A stretch of DNA of 64,000 nt from Parapedobacter koreensis (GCF_900109365.1 NZ_FNZR01000008.1:124001-188000); one strand, 5' to 3'; shown: positions 9,187 through 18,339, counted from the first letter of the stretch. Numbers and translations: made by a program. The notes: generated by a model not told the origin, from the letters alone.

Positions 9187-10410
9187 TTAGGAATTAAGTG
9201 TGTCAAGTTCGCCCTTTTCTTTTCGGTGCAGGACACAATTTTCGATAACTAAGCTGGCGGCACCCAGTAGTTCGGCATGATAGCCGAGGCCGGAAATGGC
9301 AATATTGGTTTGTTCTGCCAGTTTGGGGATGCAGAATTCATTGATAGCTTGCTGTACAGGTGCGAGCAAAAGTTTTCCTGCGGCGGCACCCCTGCCACTC
9401 AGCACGACACGTTCGGGATTCATGATGTGGATAAGGGTGGCGATGCCTTTGCCTACCATAAAAGCAGCGTCTGAAAGTGTGGAAACGGCCAACTGATCGC
9501 CGGACTGTGCTGCCTCGATGAGCAGATCCCCTTCGGCTTTGCCTTCTTCGGCAAATGACTTGTGCAGACTGGACGTAGCGCCCTCAGCCATGGCCTGTTT
9601 GGCATTTTCTACCGCTACCAACAATGAAGCATCTACCTCCAAACACCCTCTTTTGCCACATGAACAAAGCTTGTTGGTGTGCGATAGCGGGATGTGGCTA
9701 AATTCACCAGCATATCCATTATGTCCCCTGAACAGGCTGCCATTAACTATCATGCCCAATCCAATGCCCCAACCCATATTGACGACCATCACATCTTTTA
9801 GTCCTTTGGCAGCGCCAAAATGCAACTCCGAAATAGCGATGACGCTGGAGTCGTTTTCGATGTATACAGGCAATCCTAAAGACCGGCTCAACTTGTCGCG
9901 AAGCCCCAATTCCCCATTTTCGGTAAGCAGGAATGAAGCGTTTATACCCTTTTCAACGTCGATGAATCCCGGCATACCGATGCCAATGCCCAGGATATGT
10001 TCATGTTTAATACCGGCTTCGTTGATGTAGGAGTTGATGAATTGGCAAAGCTGCTCAAAAGCGTGGTCATTATCTTGCAATGGCAAGGTGATCGAAGTTT
10101 CAGCATGAATGGCTTCGTTGGCCAAGTTGTAGGCTACTATTCGGCTTACGAATTGATCCATGGCAACAGCAAGGATATATTGCTTCTTTTTAGGGTTGAG
10201 CCGGTATTTAACCGGTCGACGACCTCCTGTAGATGGAGCCAAACCATGTTCTACAGCATAGCCTTCCTTGACCAGCCCATTAATAATGCTCGTTATATTG
10301 GGCACACTTTTTTTGGTGTATGTGCTTAGTTCAGCTAAGGACAATGTGTCATTATAATAAAGTAACTTGAATACGGATTGTTTCAATTGGTCTTGCCGAT
10401 CGTATTTCAC
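9187..10410 (-). CDS. ROK-family transcriptional regulator (NagC/XylR type)
   Basis: A 407-residue regulator with an N-terminal winged helix (about residues 10-70; LSLAELSTYTKKSVPNITSI) joined to a ROK sugar-kinase-like domain. The ROK zinc motif is present as CSCGKRGCLE with the preceding GHNGYAGEFSHIPL. The kinase-type Asp lies in IENDSS. Such proteins usually respond to a sugar or sugar phosphate. It is the first gene of the locus, 140 bases ahead of the SusC gene on the same strand, and probably senses a product of the imported glycan. Its own promoter and that of GH29 share an operator-like block, suggesting autoregulation. Confidence 0.93.
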   Translation of the reverse strand: MKYDRQDQLKQSVFKLLYYNDTLSLAELSTYTKKSVPNITSIINGLVKEGYAVEHGLAPSTGGRRPVKYRLNPKKKQYILAVAMDQFVSRIVAYNLANEAIHAETSITLPLQDNDHAFEQLCQFINSYINEAGIKHEHILGIGIGMPGFIDVEKGINASFLLTENGELGLRDKLSRSLGLPVYIENDSSVIAISELHFGAAKGLKDVMVVNMGWGIGLGMIVNGSLFRGHNGYAGEFSHIPLSHTNKLCSCGKRGCLEVDASLLVAVENAKQAMAEGATSSLHKSFAEEGKAEGDLLIEAAQSGDQLAVSTLSDAAFMVGKGIATLIHIMNPERVVLSGRGAAAGKLLLAPVQQAINEFCIPKLAEQTNIAISGLGYHAELLGAASLVIENCVLHRKEKGELDTLNS

Positions 10411-10448
10411 AATTTTATGTATAAATGGTTAATAATTCCTTGTTTAGG

Positions 10449-10517
10449 CAAACTTAATAAATAAATAACGATAAATGCAATTACTTTTTAAAAAAAACTA
10501 TTAAGATTTTTTAATAT
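10449..10517 (-). promoter_or_regulatory. ROK gene promoter with operator-like element (copy B)
   Basis: On the minus strand TAAGTTTG (10449-10456) follows TTGC (10477-10480) at 20 bases. A 35-base AT-rich block sits upstream (10483-10517) and includes TATTAA-N6-TTAATA as an inverted repeat. The whole unit parallels the element before GH29. Transcription would start about 30 bases before the ROK ATG. Confidence 0.65.
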
Positions 10518-10567
10518 ATTGATTATAAATCAAATAAATATTATTATCTAATTCAAATTTTGATTGA

Positions 10568-10577
10568 CAAACGTTTG
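10568..10577. promoter_or_regulatory. Palindrome CAAACGTTTG, possible operator
   Basis: A perfect 10-base palindrome with a central CG in the divergent region between the ROK and methyltransferase genes. The form AAnCGnTT is typical of LacI-type operators, but no LacI-type gene is adjacent. Its role is unknown and it may be a chance palindrome. Confidence 0.3.
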
Positions 10578-10666
10578 ATAAATGATGTTTTTTCCGAACT
10601 ATTTGCTTATTTTTACGTCGACAAGAATAGGCTAAAACAACATGTCAACTTAATCTATCATATTTT

Positions 10667-11428
10667 ATGATGAAGGATAGTATCAGCCGCTTTTCGCGCA
10701 GGGCGAAAAATTATGATCTTTTCCGCCCTAACTATCCGCTCGAATTGATAGCGTTTCTCGCTGAATTTGTTGCGTCAATTCCTGAACCTGTGCTTGCCGA
10801 CATCGCTGCGGGAACCGGTATATTTACGGAACAGTTGGCCGATTGGGGGCATTCCATTTATGTGGTGGAGCCCAATAAAGCGATGAGGCGCATAGCTATA
10901 CAGCGATTGGCGGCATATCCGCGGTGTATATTTGTAGATGGTACAGCCGAAGCCACTGGCCTGCCGGATCAATCGGTCGACTTTATTTTGTCGGCTCAGG
11001 CTTTCCATTGGTTTGACCTCGCACAAACAAAAACCGAGTTTGCACGGATAGGCAGGGAACATGCCTTTGTGGCCATCGTGTGGAATTTGAGGAATACAGA
11101 TAGTGCCTTTGAAGCGGCATATGAAACGTTGATTCGTACCTATGCAGCGGATTACATGAATGTGAGCCAACGTAAAATCGACACGGCAGACGTATTTGCT
11201 TTCTTTGCCCCGGCGTTGCCGGAATACCGGGTGTTTGAACATGTGGATTTTCTAACTTTTGAGCAATTGTGCGGGCGGACACGTTCTTATTCATTTATGC
11301 CGGATGAAACCTCCACGGTATTGAATGAACTGTTGGACTCGCTTGCTGTTTTGTTTGCTGGCCACCAGCAGGAAGGCAAAGTACGGCTCTCGTATAAAAC
11401 AAGGCTATTTATCGGAAGGCTGGGGTAA
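10667..11428 (+). CDS. Class I SAM-dependent methyltransferase
   Basis: A 253-residue soluble protein. SAM-binding motif I is ADIAAGTGIFTEQLA (about residues 44-58), motif II is YVVEPNKAM, and SAQAFHWF near residue 110 is characteristic of the UbiE/Methyltransf_11-type family of small-molecule methyltransferases. The substrate cannot be read from the sequence. It is monocistronic as far as can be seen: rpsO, 89 bases downstream, has its own promoter. ATG 10667 or ATG 10670 could be the start. Confidence 0.88.
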   Translation: MMKDSISRFSRRAKNYDLFRPNYPLELIAFLAEFVASIPEPVLADIAAGTGIFTEQLADWGHSIYVVEPNKAMRRIAIQRLAAYPRCIFVDGTAEATGLPDQSVDFILSAQAFHWFDLAQTKTEFARIGREHAFVAIVWNLRNTDSAFEAAYETLIRTYAADYMNVSQRKIDTADVFAFFAPALPEYRVFEHVDFLTFEQLCGRTRSYSFMPDETSTVLNELLDSLAVLFAGHQQEGKVRLSYKTRLFIGRLG

Positions 11429-11445
11429 ACAGCGCCAAAACTTCA

Positions 11446-11477
11446 TTTGGAGCGTATCAAAAAATAGCGTACCTTTG
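11446..11477 (+). promoter_or_regulatory. Promoter of rpsO
   Basis: TTTG (11446-11449), 20 bases, then TACCTTTG (11470-11477): a full Bacteroidota sigma-ABfr-type promoter, placing transcription start about 35 bases before the rpsO ATG. Confidence 0.75.
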
Positions 11478-11517
11478 CAGCCAATATTTTTTTTAACGCT
11501 TTAATATTATTCAAGTA

Positions 11518-11796
11518 ATGTATTTAAGTAAAGAGTACAAAGCGGATATTTTCGCTGAATTTGCCGGAGGCGCAACCAATACCGGTTCTGCTGAAGGTCA
11601 GGTGGCTTTATTCACCAAACGGATTGCTCATTTGACGGAGCATTTGAAAGCAAACAGGAAAGACTTTGCTACCCAACGTTCTTTGCAGAAGTTGGTAGGT
11701 AAACGCCGTTCTTTATTGAAGTACCTTTTCAATAAAGATATCGAACGTTACCGGGCCATCATCAAAGCATTGGGCTTGCGTGACATTATTAAATAG
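11518..11796 (+). CDS. rpsO: 30S ribosomal protein S15
   Basis: Small-subunit protein that binds 16S rRNA in the platform region. The 92-residue sequence shows the family pattern with TGSAEGQVALFTKRIAHLTEHL in the first half and SLQKLVGKRRSLLKYL in the second. The length is slightly above the usual 88-90. It precedes pnp, as in many bacteria, but a terminator lies between the two. Confidence 0.98.
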   Translation: MYLSKEYKADIFAEFAGGATNTGSAEGQVALFTKRIAHLTEHLKANRKDFATQRSLQKLVGKRRSLLKYLFNKDIERYRAIIKALGLRDIIK

Positions 11797-11818
11797 CTTT
11801 CAGGTAAAACTTTCTATG

Positions 11819-11853
11819 AAGCCATCCCATTTATCATGGAGGTGGCTTTTTTT
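11819..11853 (+). terminator. Terminator between rpsO and pnp
   Basis: AAGCCATCC pairs with GGAGGTGGCTT, with a small bulge, and is followed by a run of seven T. It would end or attenuate rpsO transcription before pnp. Confidence 0.7.
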
Positions 11854-11878
11854 ATTCGTGAATACTGCGCATTTTAGC

Positions 11879-11886
11879 TAAGTTTG
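11879..11886 (+). promoter_or_regulatory. -7 box of pnp promoter
   Basis: TAAGTTTG is an exact TANNTTTG match, about 75 bases before the preferred pnp start. A good -33 TTTG at 19-21 bases is not visible. Confidence 0.5.
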
Positions 11887-11962
11887 TGCAAATTTAAAAG
11901 GTCTATTATAAAAAAATGATGTGCTTCTAAAAGACGAACGGCACATCGAATGGAAACAACAA

Positions 11963-14101
11963 ATGAGTTACAACGAAATCAAAACAACAATCGATATGGG
12001 CGGAGATCGCCAAATCGAGATTTCAACCGGAAAATTGGCCAAACAGGCCGATGGTTCGGTAGTCGTGAAGCAGGGGAAAACCATGCTACTTGCTACCGTG
12101 GTTTCTGCACAGGAAGCCAAACCCGGAACGGACTTCTTACCGCTTTCGGTAGATTATCAAGAAAAGTATGCTGCTGCGGGACGCATTCCGGGCGGGTTTT
12201 TACGTCGCGAGGCACGCTTATCAGATTATGAAATCCTTATTTCACGGTTGGTGGATCGTGCCTTAAGGCCCTTATTCCCCGAGGATTATCACGCGGATAC
12301 CCAAGTGATGATTTCTTTGATCTCCGCAGATAAAGACATTATGCCGGATGCTTTGGCCGGCTTGGCTGCCTCGGCTGCCATCGCTGTGTCCGATATTCCG
12401 TTTAACGGCCCCATTTCAGAAGTACGGGTAGCTAAAGTTGATGGCCAGCTGGTTGTCAATCCACTATTGAGCGAATTGGAGCGGGCTACGCTCGAATTTA
12501 TTGTCGCAGGTTCTGCGCAGGATATCGTCATGGTGGAAGGTGAAGCGAAGGAGATTTCCGAACCCGAAATGGTGGAAGCTATCGAATTTGCCCATCAAGC
12601 TATCAAAAAGCAAGTGCAGGCTCAAATCGAACTTGCTGAACGGGTTGGGAAAACCGCGAAACGCGAATACAACCATGAACCGAGCAATCCTGAATTGCGT
12701 GAGCAAATCTTTGCAGCTACCTATGATAAGGTCTATCAAGTGGCCAAATCGGCTTCGGCAAAGCATGAGCGTAGCGAACAGTTTAAGCAGATTGGCGAGG
12801 AATTTATACTGGCGGCGTTCAGCGACGAGGAAATCGATGAAGAAACAGCGTTCTTAATTAAGAAATATTATCACGATGTACAGTATGATGCTGTGCGTAA
12901 TTTGATATTGGACGAAGGCATTCGGCTTGATGGCCGTGACGTGCGTACGGTACGTCCAATATGGAGTGAGGTGGATTACCTGCCAGCGGCCCATGGTTCG
13001 GCTGTGTTTACACGTGGCGAAACCCAGTCCTTGACTTCGGTGACATTGGGTGCGAAAGATGATGAGCAAATGATTGACGGGGCGTTTATCCACGGGTACA
13101 ACAAGTTTATATTGCATTATAATTTTCCGGCATTTTCCACGGGCGAAGTGCGCCCTAACCGGGGGCCTGGCCGCCGTGAAGTAGGGCATGGCAACTTGGC
13201 CATGCGTTCACTGAAACAGGTACTGCCTACCGGTGACGAAAATCCGTATACCATTCGCGTGGTTTCGGACATCCTGGAATCGAATGGGTCGTCATCCATG
13301 GCTACGGTATGTGCTGGATCGCTTGCCCTTATGGATGCGGGCGTGAAAGTGAAGGCTCCGGTATCGGGTATTGCTATGGGGTTGATTACCGATGAAAAAA
13401 CGGGCAAGTATGCGATTTTAAGCGATATCCTGGGAGACGAAGATCACTTGGGTGATATGGACTTTAAGGTGACGGGTACGGCAAATGGTATTGTCGGTTG
13501 TCAGATGGATTTAAAGATCCATGGGTTGAAATGGGAAGTGCTTACGCAAGCATTGGAACAGGCAAAGGAAGCCCGGTTGCATATTCTGGGTGAGATGGCG
13601 AAGACCATTATCGAGCCGCGCGCCGATTATAAGCCACATGCGCCTCGTATCGTCAGCTTTACCATTGACAAGGAGTTCATTGGTGCCGTCATCGGCCCCG
13701 GTGGAAAGATCATTCAGGAGATGCAGCGTGAAACGGGTGCTACCATTGCCATTGAAGAAGTGGGCAATAAAGGTGTGGTACAGGTGTTTGCTGAAAACAA
13801 AGCTTCCATCGATGATGCCGTACGCCGGATCAAAGCGATTGCCGCTAAACCGGAAATCGGTGAAATCTATGAGGGTAAGGTAAAGTCTATCATGCCGTTT
13901 GGGGCATTTATCGAAATCCTGCCGGGCAAAGATGGCCTGTTGCATATCTCGGAAATCGACTGGAAGCGGTTTGAAACGATGGACGGTATCTTCAACGTGG
14001 GTGATATGGTCACCGTAAAGCTGTTGGATGTCGACAAACAAGGCAAGCTGAAGCTTTCGCGCAAAGCCTTATTGCCAAAGCCTGAGAAAAGAGAAGTATA
14101 A
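11963..14101 (+). CDS. pnp: Polyribonucleotide nucleotidyltransferase (PNPase)
   Basis: 3'-5' phosphorolytic exoribonuclease for mRNA decay. I choose ATG 11963 ([14 protein letters not shown]), giving 712 residues; a GTG at 11921 would add 14 residues that do not fit the family start. Order: first RNase PH domain ([20 protein letters not shown]), helical linker, second RNase PH domain ([15 protein letters not shown], then [16 protein letters not shown] with phosphate- and metal-site acidic residues), KH domain ([16 protein letters not shown], about residues 572-587), and S1 domain ([16 protein letters not shown]) near the C-terminus. An insertion sequence begins 20 bases after the stop, so any native terminator has been displaced or lost. 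Confidence 0.97.
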   Translation: MSYNEIKTTIDMGGDRQIEISTGKLAKQADGSVVVKQGKTMLLATVVSAQEAKPGTDFLPLSVDYQEKYAAAGRIPGGFLRREARLSDYEILISRLVDRALRPLFPEDYHADTQVMISLISADKDIMPDALAGLAASAAIAVSDIPFNGPISEVRVAKVDGQLVVNPLLSELERATLEFIVAGSAQDIVMVEGEAKEISEPEMVEAIEFAHQAIKKQVQAQIELAERVGKTAKREYNHEPSNPELREQIFAATYDKVYQVAKSASAKHERSEQFKQIGEEFILAAFSDEEIDEETAFLIKKYYHDVQYDAVRNLILDEGIRLDGRDVRTVRPIWSEVDYLPAAHGSAVFTRGETQSLTSVTLGAKDDEQMIDGAFIHGYNKFILHYNFPAFSTGEVRPNRGPGRREVGHGNLAMRSLKQVLPTGDENPYTIRVVSDILESNGSSSMATVCAGSLALMDAGVKVKAPVSGIAMGLITDEKTGKYAILSDILGDEDHLGDMDFKVTGTANGIVGCQMDLKIHGLKWEVLTQALEQAKEARLHILGEMAKTIIEPRADYKPHAPRIVSFTIDKEFIGAVIGPGGKIIQEMQRETGATIAIEEVGNKGVVQVFAENKASIDDAVRRIKAIAAKPEIGEIYEGKVKSIMPFGAFIEILPGKDGLLHISEIDWKRFETMDGIFNVGDMVTVKLLDVDKQGKLKLSRKALLPKPEKREV

Positions 14102-14121
14102 GAAAAATCAGTTTCCTATAA

Positions 14122-14141
14122 AAAGGGGGCTGTCTAAAAAG
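14122..14141 (+). repeat. Left terminal inverted repeat of the IS
   Basis: AAAGGGGGCTGTCTAAAAAG, the exact reverse complement of 15925-15944. Confidence 0.93.
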
Positions 14142-14152
14142 TTCCTTTAAAG

Positions 14153-14185
14153 AAAATCCCCGGCCAAAATCGGCCGGGGATTTTT
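14153..14185 (+). terminator. Terminator just inside the left IS end
   Basis: A 13-base perfect stem (14153-14165 with 14172-14184), GC-rich core CCCCGGCC, loop of 6 and a T run. It lies between pnp and the transposase start and would stop pnp read-through from expressing the transposase. Confidence 0.88.
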
Positions 14186-14231
14186 ATTGTTTGTCCTAAA
14201 GATTTGTTATCTTTAGGTGCACCCAAACAAT

Positions 14232-15860
14232 ATGGCAAACATACGATTCAAACCCCTGCCTTCCAACAGTCCGGTCCTTTTTCCGGAGGATATTTTCAGT
14301 CGGATCCCATCTGACCACCCGGTCCGGCTTGTCAGTCAGGTTGTCGACGGACTTGATCTTTCACACATTATTTCGCGCTACAAAGGGGGCGGTACATCGA
14401 GCTACCATCCGAGGATGCTGGTCAAAGTGCTGTTTTACAGTTACCTGAGCAATATCTATTCCTGCCGGAAGATCGAGAAAGCCTTACGGGAGAACATCCA
14501 TTTCATGTGGCTTTCGGGCAACAGCACGCCGGATTTCCGTACGATCAATTATTTCCGGGGCAAGCGGCTGAAGGGGCATATCCAGCGGCTTTTTGCCGAT
14601 GTGGTGGGGATGCTGCAGGAACTGGGCTATGTGAGCCTTGAAGTGCAGTACATAGACGGCACGAAGATCGAGTCGGCGGCCGGGCGCTACACGTTCGTAT
14701 GGAAGGGTTCGGTGGAGAAGAACAAGGCCAAGCTGGAAGCGAAGATATCCTCGGTGCTCTCGGATATCGAAAGCCAGATCAAGGCCGACCAATCCGGGCT
14801 GAAGCATGCCGATACGGCAAAGCCCATCGACAGCAGGGAACTGAAGGAGAAGCTCTCGGAGCTCAACAATAAACTGAAAGACACGGGGAAAACCACCCAA
14901 AAGCAGCTTAAGAAATTACAGGAAGAACATCTCCCCCGTCTGGAGCAGTACGAATACCAACTGGAAATGCTAGGCGGGCGCAACAGCTACAGCAAGACCG
15001 ACACGGATGCCACTTTCATGCGTCTGAAGGACGACCATATGCAGAACGGGCAACTCAAACCGGCCTACAATGCGCAGATCAGCACCGAGGAGCAGTTCAT
15101 CACCCATTGCAGCATCCACCAAACGGCCGGGGACACCACCACGCTGGCAGGCCACCTGGAGGGGTTCCAGCAGCAATGCGGCACCCAGAGCAGGGAGGTG
15201 GTTGCCGATTCGGGCTACGGCAGCGAAGAGAACTATGAAATGCTGGAATCCAGGGGGATAGAGGCTTTCGTCAAATACAACTACTTCCATAGGGAGCAGA
15301 AGCGCAGTTATAAAAACAACCCGTTCCTTGTACAGAACCTGTTCCACAACGCGGAGGAAGACTTCTATGTATGCCCGATGGGACAGCGGATGGAGCAGTA
15401 CAGACAGGGCAGAAAGGTAAGCAGCAACGGGTATGTCTCGCAGCTGGGCTACTACCGGGCAAAACGGTGCGAAGGCTGCCCGATGCGGGGGATGTGCCAT
15501 GACAGTAAAGAAGACCGGATAATCATGGTCAACCGCCGGCTGAATGAACTGAGGAACAAAGCACGGGAGCTGCTGGCATCCGACCGGGGGGTGATGCACC
15601 GGAGCAAAAGACCCATCGAACCGGAAGCGGCTTTCGGGCAGCTCAAAAGCAACAACAACTTCAACAGGTTCACCCTGAAAGGCCTGGCGGGTGTCGGAAT
15701 CGAGTTCGCCCTCATGGCCATCGGGCACAACCTGAGGAAAATGGTTGCAAAAGCCAAAAACAGGCAAAACAACGGCACAAACACCCCCTATAACCCGGCG
15801 CTTATCAAACTATGCCCTTTGCTCTGCCGCCATTACAGTCATAACCGGCAGGCTGCATAG
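14232..15860 (+). CDS. IS1182-family transposase
   Basis: DDE transposase of 542 residues from ATG 14232 (MANIRFKPLP); the in-frame GTG at 14217 is less likely. The N-terminal DUF772-type domain (HPRMLVKVLFYSYLSNIYSCRKIEKAL) is followed by catalytic candidates: Asp in QYIDGTKIES, Asp in VVADSGYGSEENYE and Glu in IEPEAAFGQLK. A coiled-coil-rich insertion (about residues 155-240) and a cysteine cluster (CEGCPMRGMC) before the last motif are typical of this family. It transposes the surrounding element. The frame is uninterrupted. Confidence 0.95.
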   Translation: MANIRFKPLPSNSPVLFPEDIFSRIPSDHPVRLVSQVVDGLDLSHIISRYKGGGTSSYHPRMLVKVLFYSYLSNIYSCRKIEKALRENIHFMWLSGNSTPDFRTINYFRGKRLKGHIQRLFADVVGMLQELGYVSLEVQYIDGTKIESAAGRYTFVWKGSVEKNKAKLEAKISSVLSDIESQIKADQSGLKHADTAKPIDSRELKEKLSELNNKLKDTGKTTQKQLKKLQEEHLPRLEQYEYQLEMLGGRNSYSKTDTDATFMRLKDDHMQNGQLKPAYNAQISTEEQFITHCSIHQTAGDTTTLAGHLEGFQQQCGTQSREVVADSGYGSEENYEMLESRGIEAFVKYNYFHREQKRSYKNNPFLVQNLFHNAEEDFYVCPMGQRMEQYRQGRKVSSNGYVSQLGYYRAKRCEGCPMRGMCHDSKEDRIIMVNRRLNELRNKARELLASDRGVMHRSKRPIEPEAAFGQLKSNNNFNRFTLKGLAGVGIEFALMAIGHNLRKMVAKAKNRQNNGTNTPYNPALIKLCPLLCRHYSHNRQAA

Positions 15861-15909
15861 CAAATAACCCGAACCCAAAATATCCGACCGACAATATCGA
15901 GTTCGCCAT

Positions 15910-15944
15910 AAAAAAAGGGGCTACCTTTTTAGACAGCCCCCTTT
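15910..15944 (-). terminator. Terminator formed by the right IS end
   Basis: Read on the minus strand, AAAGGGGGCT pairs with AGCCCCTTT across a 12-base loop, with one bulge, and runs into seven T. It would stop GH92 transcripts entering the IS antisense to the transposase. It overlaps the right inverted repeat. Confidence 0.8.
15925..15944 (-). repeat. Right terminal inverted repeat of the IS
   Basis: CTTTTTAGACAGCCCCCTTT, the exact reverse complement of 14122-14141. Confidence 0.93.
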
Positions 15945-15968
15945 CTTGTTTCGGATCACCTGGTCCCC

Positions 15969-18224
15969 TTACTGATTACCGGCAGTGCCCGGCCAGGTCT
16001 CCGGTTTGCGGCCAAAACGTTTATTGGGTTTCGGCCCCATTTTGAGCACCAACTCGCCGCCGTTGAGCAGGTCTTGGTGTAGGATGTAGGTGCCCTCATA
16101 AGGTTTGCCATTTAGTGTGGCCGACTGGATATAACTGTTTTGGCTACCATTATTGAGAGCACGGATGACAAACAGTTTGCCATTTGGTAAGGTAAAGGTC
16201 GTTTCATCCGCTATTGGACTTCCAAACACATATTCGCCGCTGGCAGGGTTGGCAGGATAAAGCCCGGCAATGTTCCAGACGGCCCAGGCACTCATCTGGC
16301 CGGCATCTTCATTGCCGGCATAGCCATCCGGGCCATCGTGGTACATGGAGTCTACGATTTGGCGGACACGTTCCTGGGTCTTCCAGGATTCACCGATATA
16401 ACTGTACATATAAGCGATGTGGTGGCTGGGCTCGTTGCCGTGTGCGTACTGTCCAATGAAACCGCTCGCATCTGGCGAGATGTTCTCGCCGTGCATTTCC
16501 GAAGGAGCGGCAAACAACGCATCAAGTTTGCTGCTCAGGCCTTGATTACTTCCATATAGCTTGGCCAACCCTTGTACATCATGGGGTACGAAGAAGGAAT
16601 GCTGCCAAGCGTTGCCCTCGATATATTGGCTTTTGTCGAAGTCGTGTTCTGACCAAAAAGGATCGAAAGGCTCTACAAACTGTCCATCACTCTTTTTGGC
16701 GCGCATAAAACCAGTTTGTTTGTCAAATAGATTGGTGTAAGATCTTGCCCGGTTCATAAACGTAGCGTGGTCGGCTGTTTTACCGAGCTTTTTGGCAACT
16801 TGGCCAATGCACCAATCGTCAAAAGCGTATTCCAATGTGATGGTCACGCTTCCGCCAGCTTTATCCTGGGGTAGATAGCCGTATGCAATGTAATCCGGTA
16901 CGCCACGGATATCCTGATATGCACTCTTCAGCATGGCCTGATAGGCCTGTTCGGCGTCTAATCCGGGCCAGTCTTTAAGGATGGCATCAGCCAATACGGG
17001 AATGGCATGGTAGCCTGTCATGGTATTGGTTTCCCACGTGCTCAGATCCCATACAGGGAGTAAGCCGTTTTCGTCGTGGAATGCCAACATGCTGTTGAGT
17101 ATATCGGTGTATTTTTCGGGCTGCGTCAGCGTAAATAAGGGGTTCAACGCACGGAAGGTATCCCACAGTGAAAAGAGCGTGTAGCGGCTGGCACCGTTGG
17201 GCATGGTGTGTATATCGCCATGGGCGTTTTTGTATTCGCCATCACGGTCTGCGTATAAGGTAGGAGACAGGGCGGTGTGGTACAGTGCAGTATAAAAGAC
17301 GCGCTTTATTTCATCATTGCCTGAACTGATTTTGATTTTTTGCAGCTCGGCTTCCCATTTGTCTTTAGCAGCCTGATGTACATCATTGAAGCCCTCATCC
17401 TCGGCAAGATGTAATTCCTCCAATGCCTTTTCATAGCTGGTTGTTGATAGGGCTACTTTCAGTTCAACAGTGTTATGAGGTAGGCTGCCGTCAAAGATCA
17501 GTTGGGCAGATACGCCTTTGCCGCGGTCATACGTCTCGGCCATATCGATCATGGCCGACGCGGATAGCCCGTTGTTGAGGATGGTTTTTACAAAAGGGAA
17601 GGAGGTTCTGGCCGCAAAATATACGCGTTGCACATTAGCCCAACCGGTAGAATAGCGATAACCTATCAGGGTGCTGTCGTTGAGGACGCTGATATGGGTT
17701 TCGATGGGTGTATCCCAATTTTGGTGAAATGAAAGGTCAAAACGTATCACAGGCGTATCATTTGGTTGTGCGTACGTATACCTGTGGTAACCGATCCGCT
17801 CAGTGGCCGTAAGTTCGACGTGGATGCCGTTTTCCAGTGTGACCTGGTAATAGCCTGGTGACGCCCGCTCGTTGTCATGGCTGAACTGCGTCTGCACAAA
17901 AGTGGTGGTATCGTCAAGTGGTGCTATCAACGGCATCACCGATATGTCCAGCCAATCACCGATGCCCGTACCGCTTAAATGCATGTGGCTAAATCCCGCA
18001 ATTAAGCTGTCGCTGTAATGATAACCGCTGCACCAATCCCAGGCGCTGCGGCCGTTGTCAGGACTCAATTGCACCATGCCGAAAGGGACAGTAGCCCCCG
18101 GAAACGTATGGCCATGCCCGCCCGTGCCGATGAATGGATCGACATACGAAATCAGTGAATCTTGGGCCCATGACCAGGTGCATAGGGCAATGAAAATTAC
18201 GGAAGTGCTTAAGCGCTTTAGCAT
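15969..18224 (-). CDS. GH92 alpha-mannosidase, secreted
   Basis: Calcium-dependent exo-alpha-mannosidase of 751 residues, expected to trim alpha-mannose from N-glycans or yeast mannans in the periplasm. Signal peptide (ending TWSWAQ), then the N-terminal beta-sandwich opening YVDPFIGTGGHGHTFPGA, which is diagnostic of GH92. In the (alpha/alpha)6 domain are QYIEGNAWQHSFFVPHD (catalytic acid Glu near residue 535) and GNEDAGQMSAW, which carries the conserved Asp. The length is normal. It is divergent from a LacI-type regulator, which probably controls it. An operator-like palindrome covers its start codon. Confidence 0.95.
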   Translation of the reverse strand: MLKRLSTSVIFIALCTWSWAQDSLISYVDPFIGTGGHGHTFPGATVPFGMVQLSPDNGRSAWDWCSGYHYSDSLIAGFSHMHLSGTGIGDWLDISVMPLIAPLDDTTTFVQTQFSHDNERASPGYYQVTLENGIHVELTATERIGYHRYTYAQPNDTPVIRFDLSFHQNWDTPIETHISVLNDSTLIGYRYSTGWANVQRVYFAARTSFPFVKTILNNGLSASAMIDMAETYDRGKGVSAQLIFDGSLPHNTVELKVALSTTSYEKALEELHLAEDEGFNDVHQAAKDKWEAELQKIKISSGNDEIKRVFYTALYHTALSPTLYADRDGEYKNAHGDIHTMPNGASRYTLFSLWDTFRALNPLFTLTQPEKYTDILNSMLAFHDENGLLPVWDLSTWETNTMTGYHAIPVLADAILKDWPGLDAEQAYQAMLKSAYQDIRGVPDYIAYGYLPQDKAGGSVTITLEYAFDDWCIGQVAKKLGKTADHATFMNRARSYTNLFDKQTGFMRAKKSDGQFVEPFDPFWSEHDFDKSQYIEGNAWQHSFFVPHDVQGLAKLYGSNQGLSSKLDALFAAPSEMHGENISPDASGFIGQYAHGNEPSHHIAYMYSYIGESWKTQERVRQIVDSMYHDGPDGYAGNEDAGQMSAWAVWNIAGLYPANPASGEYVFGSPIADETTFTLPNGKLFVIRALNNGSQNSYIQSATLNGKPYEGTYILHQDLLNGGELVLKMGPKPNKRFGRKPETWPGTAGNQ
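18206..18223. promoter_or_regulatory. LacI-type operator candidate at the GH92 start
   Basis: TGCTTAAGCGCTTTAGCA is an 18-base palindrome with one mismatched pair and a central CG, matching the AAnCGnTT core of LacI/GalR operators. It overlaps codons 1-6 of the GH92 gene, so bound repressor could block transcription. Confidence 0.5.
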
Positions 18225-18306
18225 GTTTGTTTCAAAAAAGTTACTATTCCAATTCGCTGTAAAGCTAATTTTTTATTCCAAAACGGTAAATAATTTTGCG
18301 AATTAT

Positions 18307-18339
18307 TTTGTGGACTTCATTGAAAAATCCATACGTTTG
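18307..18339 (+). promoter_or_regulatory. Promoter of the LacI-type gene
   Basis: TTTG (18307-18310), 21 bases, TACGTTTG (18332-18339). Transcription would start about 30 bases before the ATG at 18375. Confidence 0.65.

Larger units (their letters stand above)
14122..15944 (+). mobile_element. IS1182-like insertion sequence
   Basis: An 1823-base element with one transposase gene bounded by perfect 20-base terminal inverted repeats (14122-14141 and 15925-15944). It sits in the convergent gap between pnp and the GH92 gene. No target-site duplication is evident in the flanks. Both ends carry inward-acting terminators. The transposase frame is intact, so the copy may be active. Confidence 0.92.

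Noticed and set aside
14970-15767. 265-codon minus-strand frame inside the IS
   Set aside because: Antisense to the transposase, whose DDE motifs are in the plus frame; composition is that of a shadow.
14117-15950. Target-site duplication of the IS
   Set aside because: Left flank CCTATA and right flank CTTGTTTC do not match at any short length.
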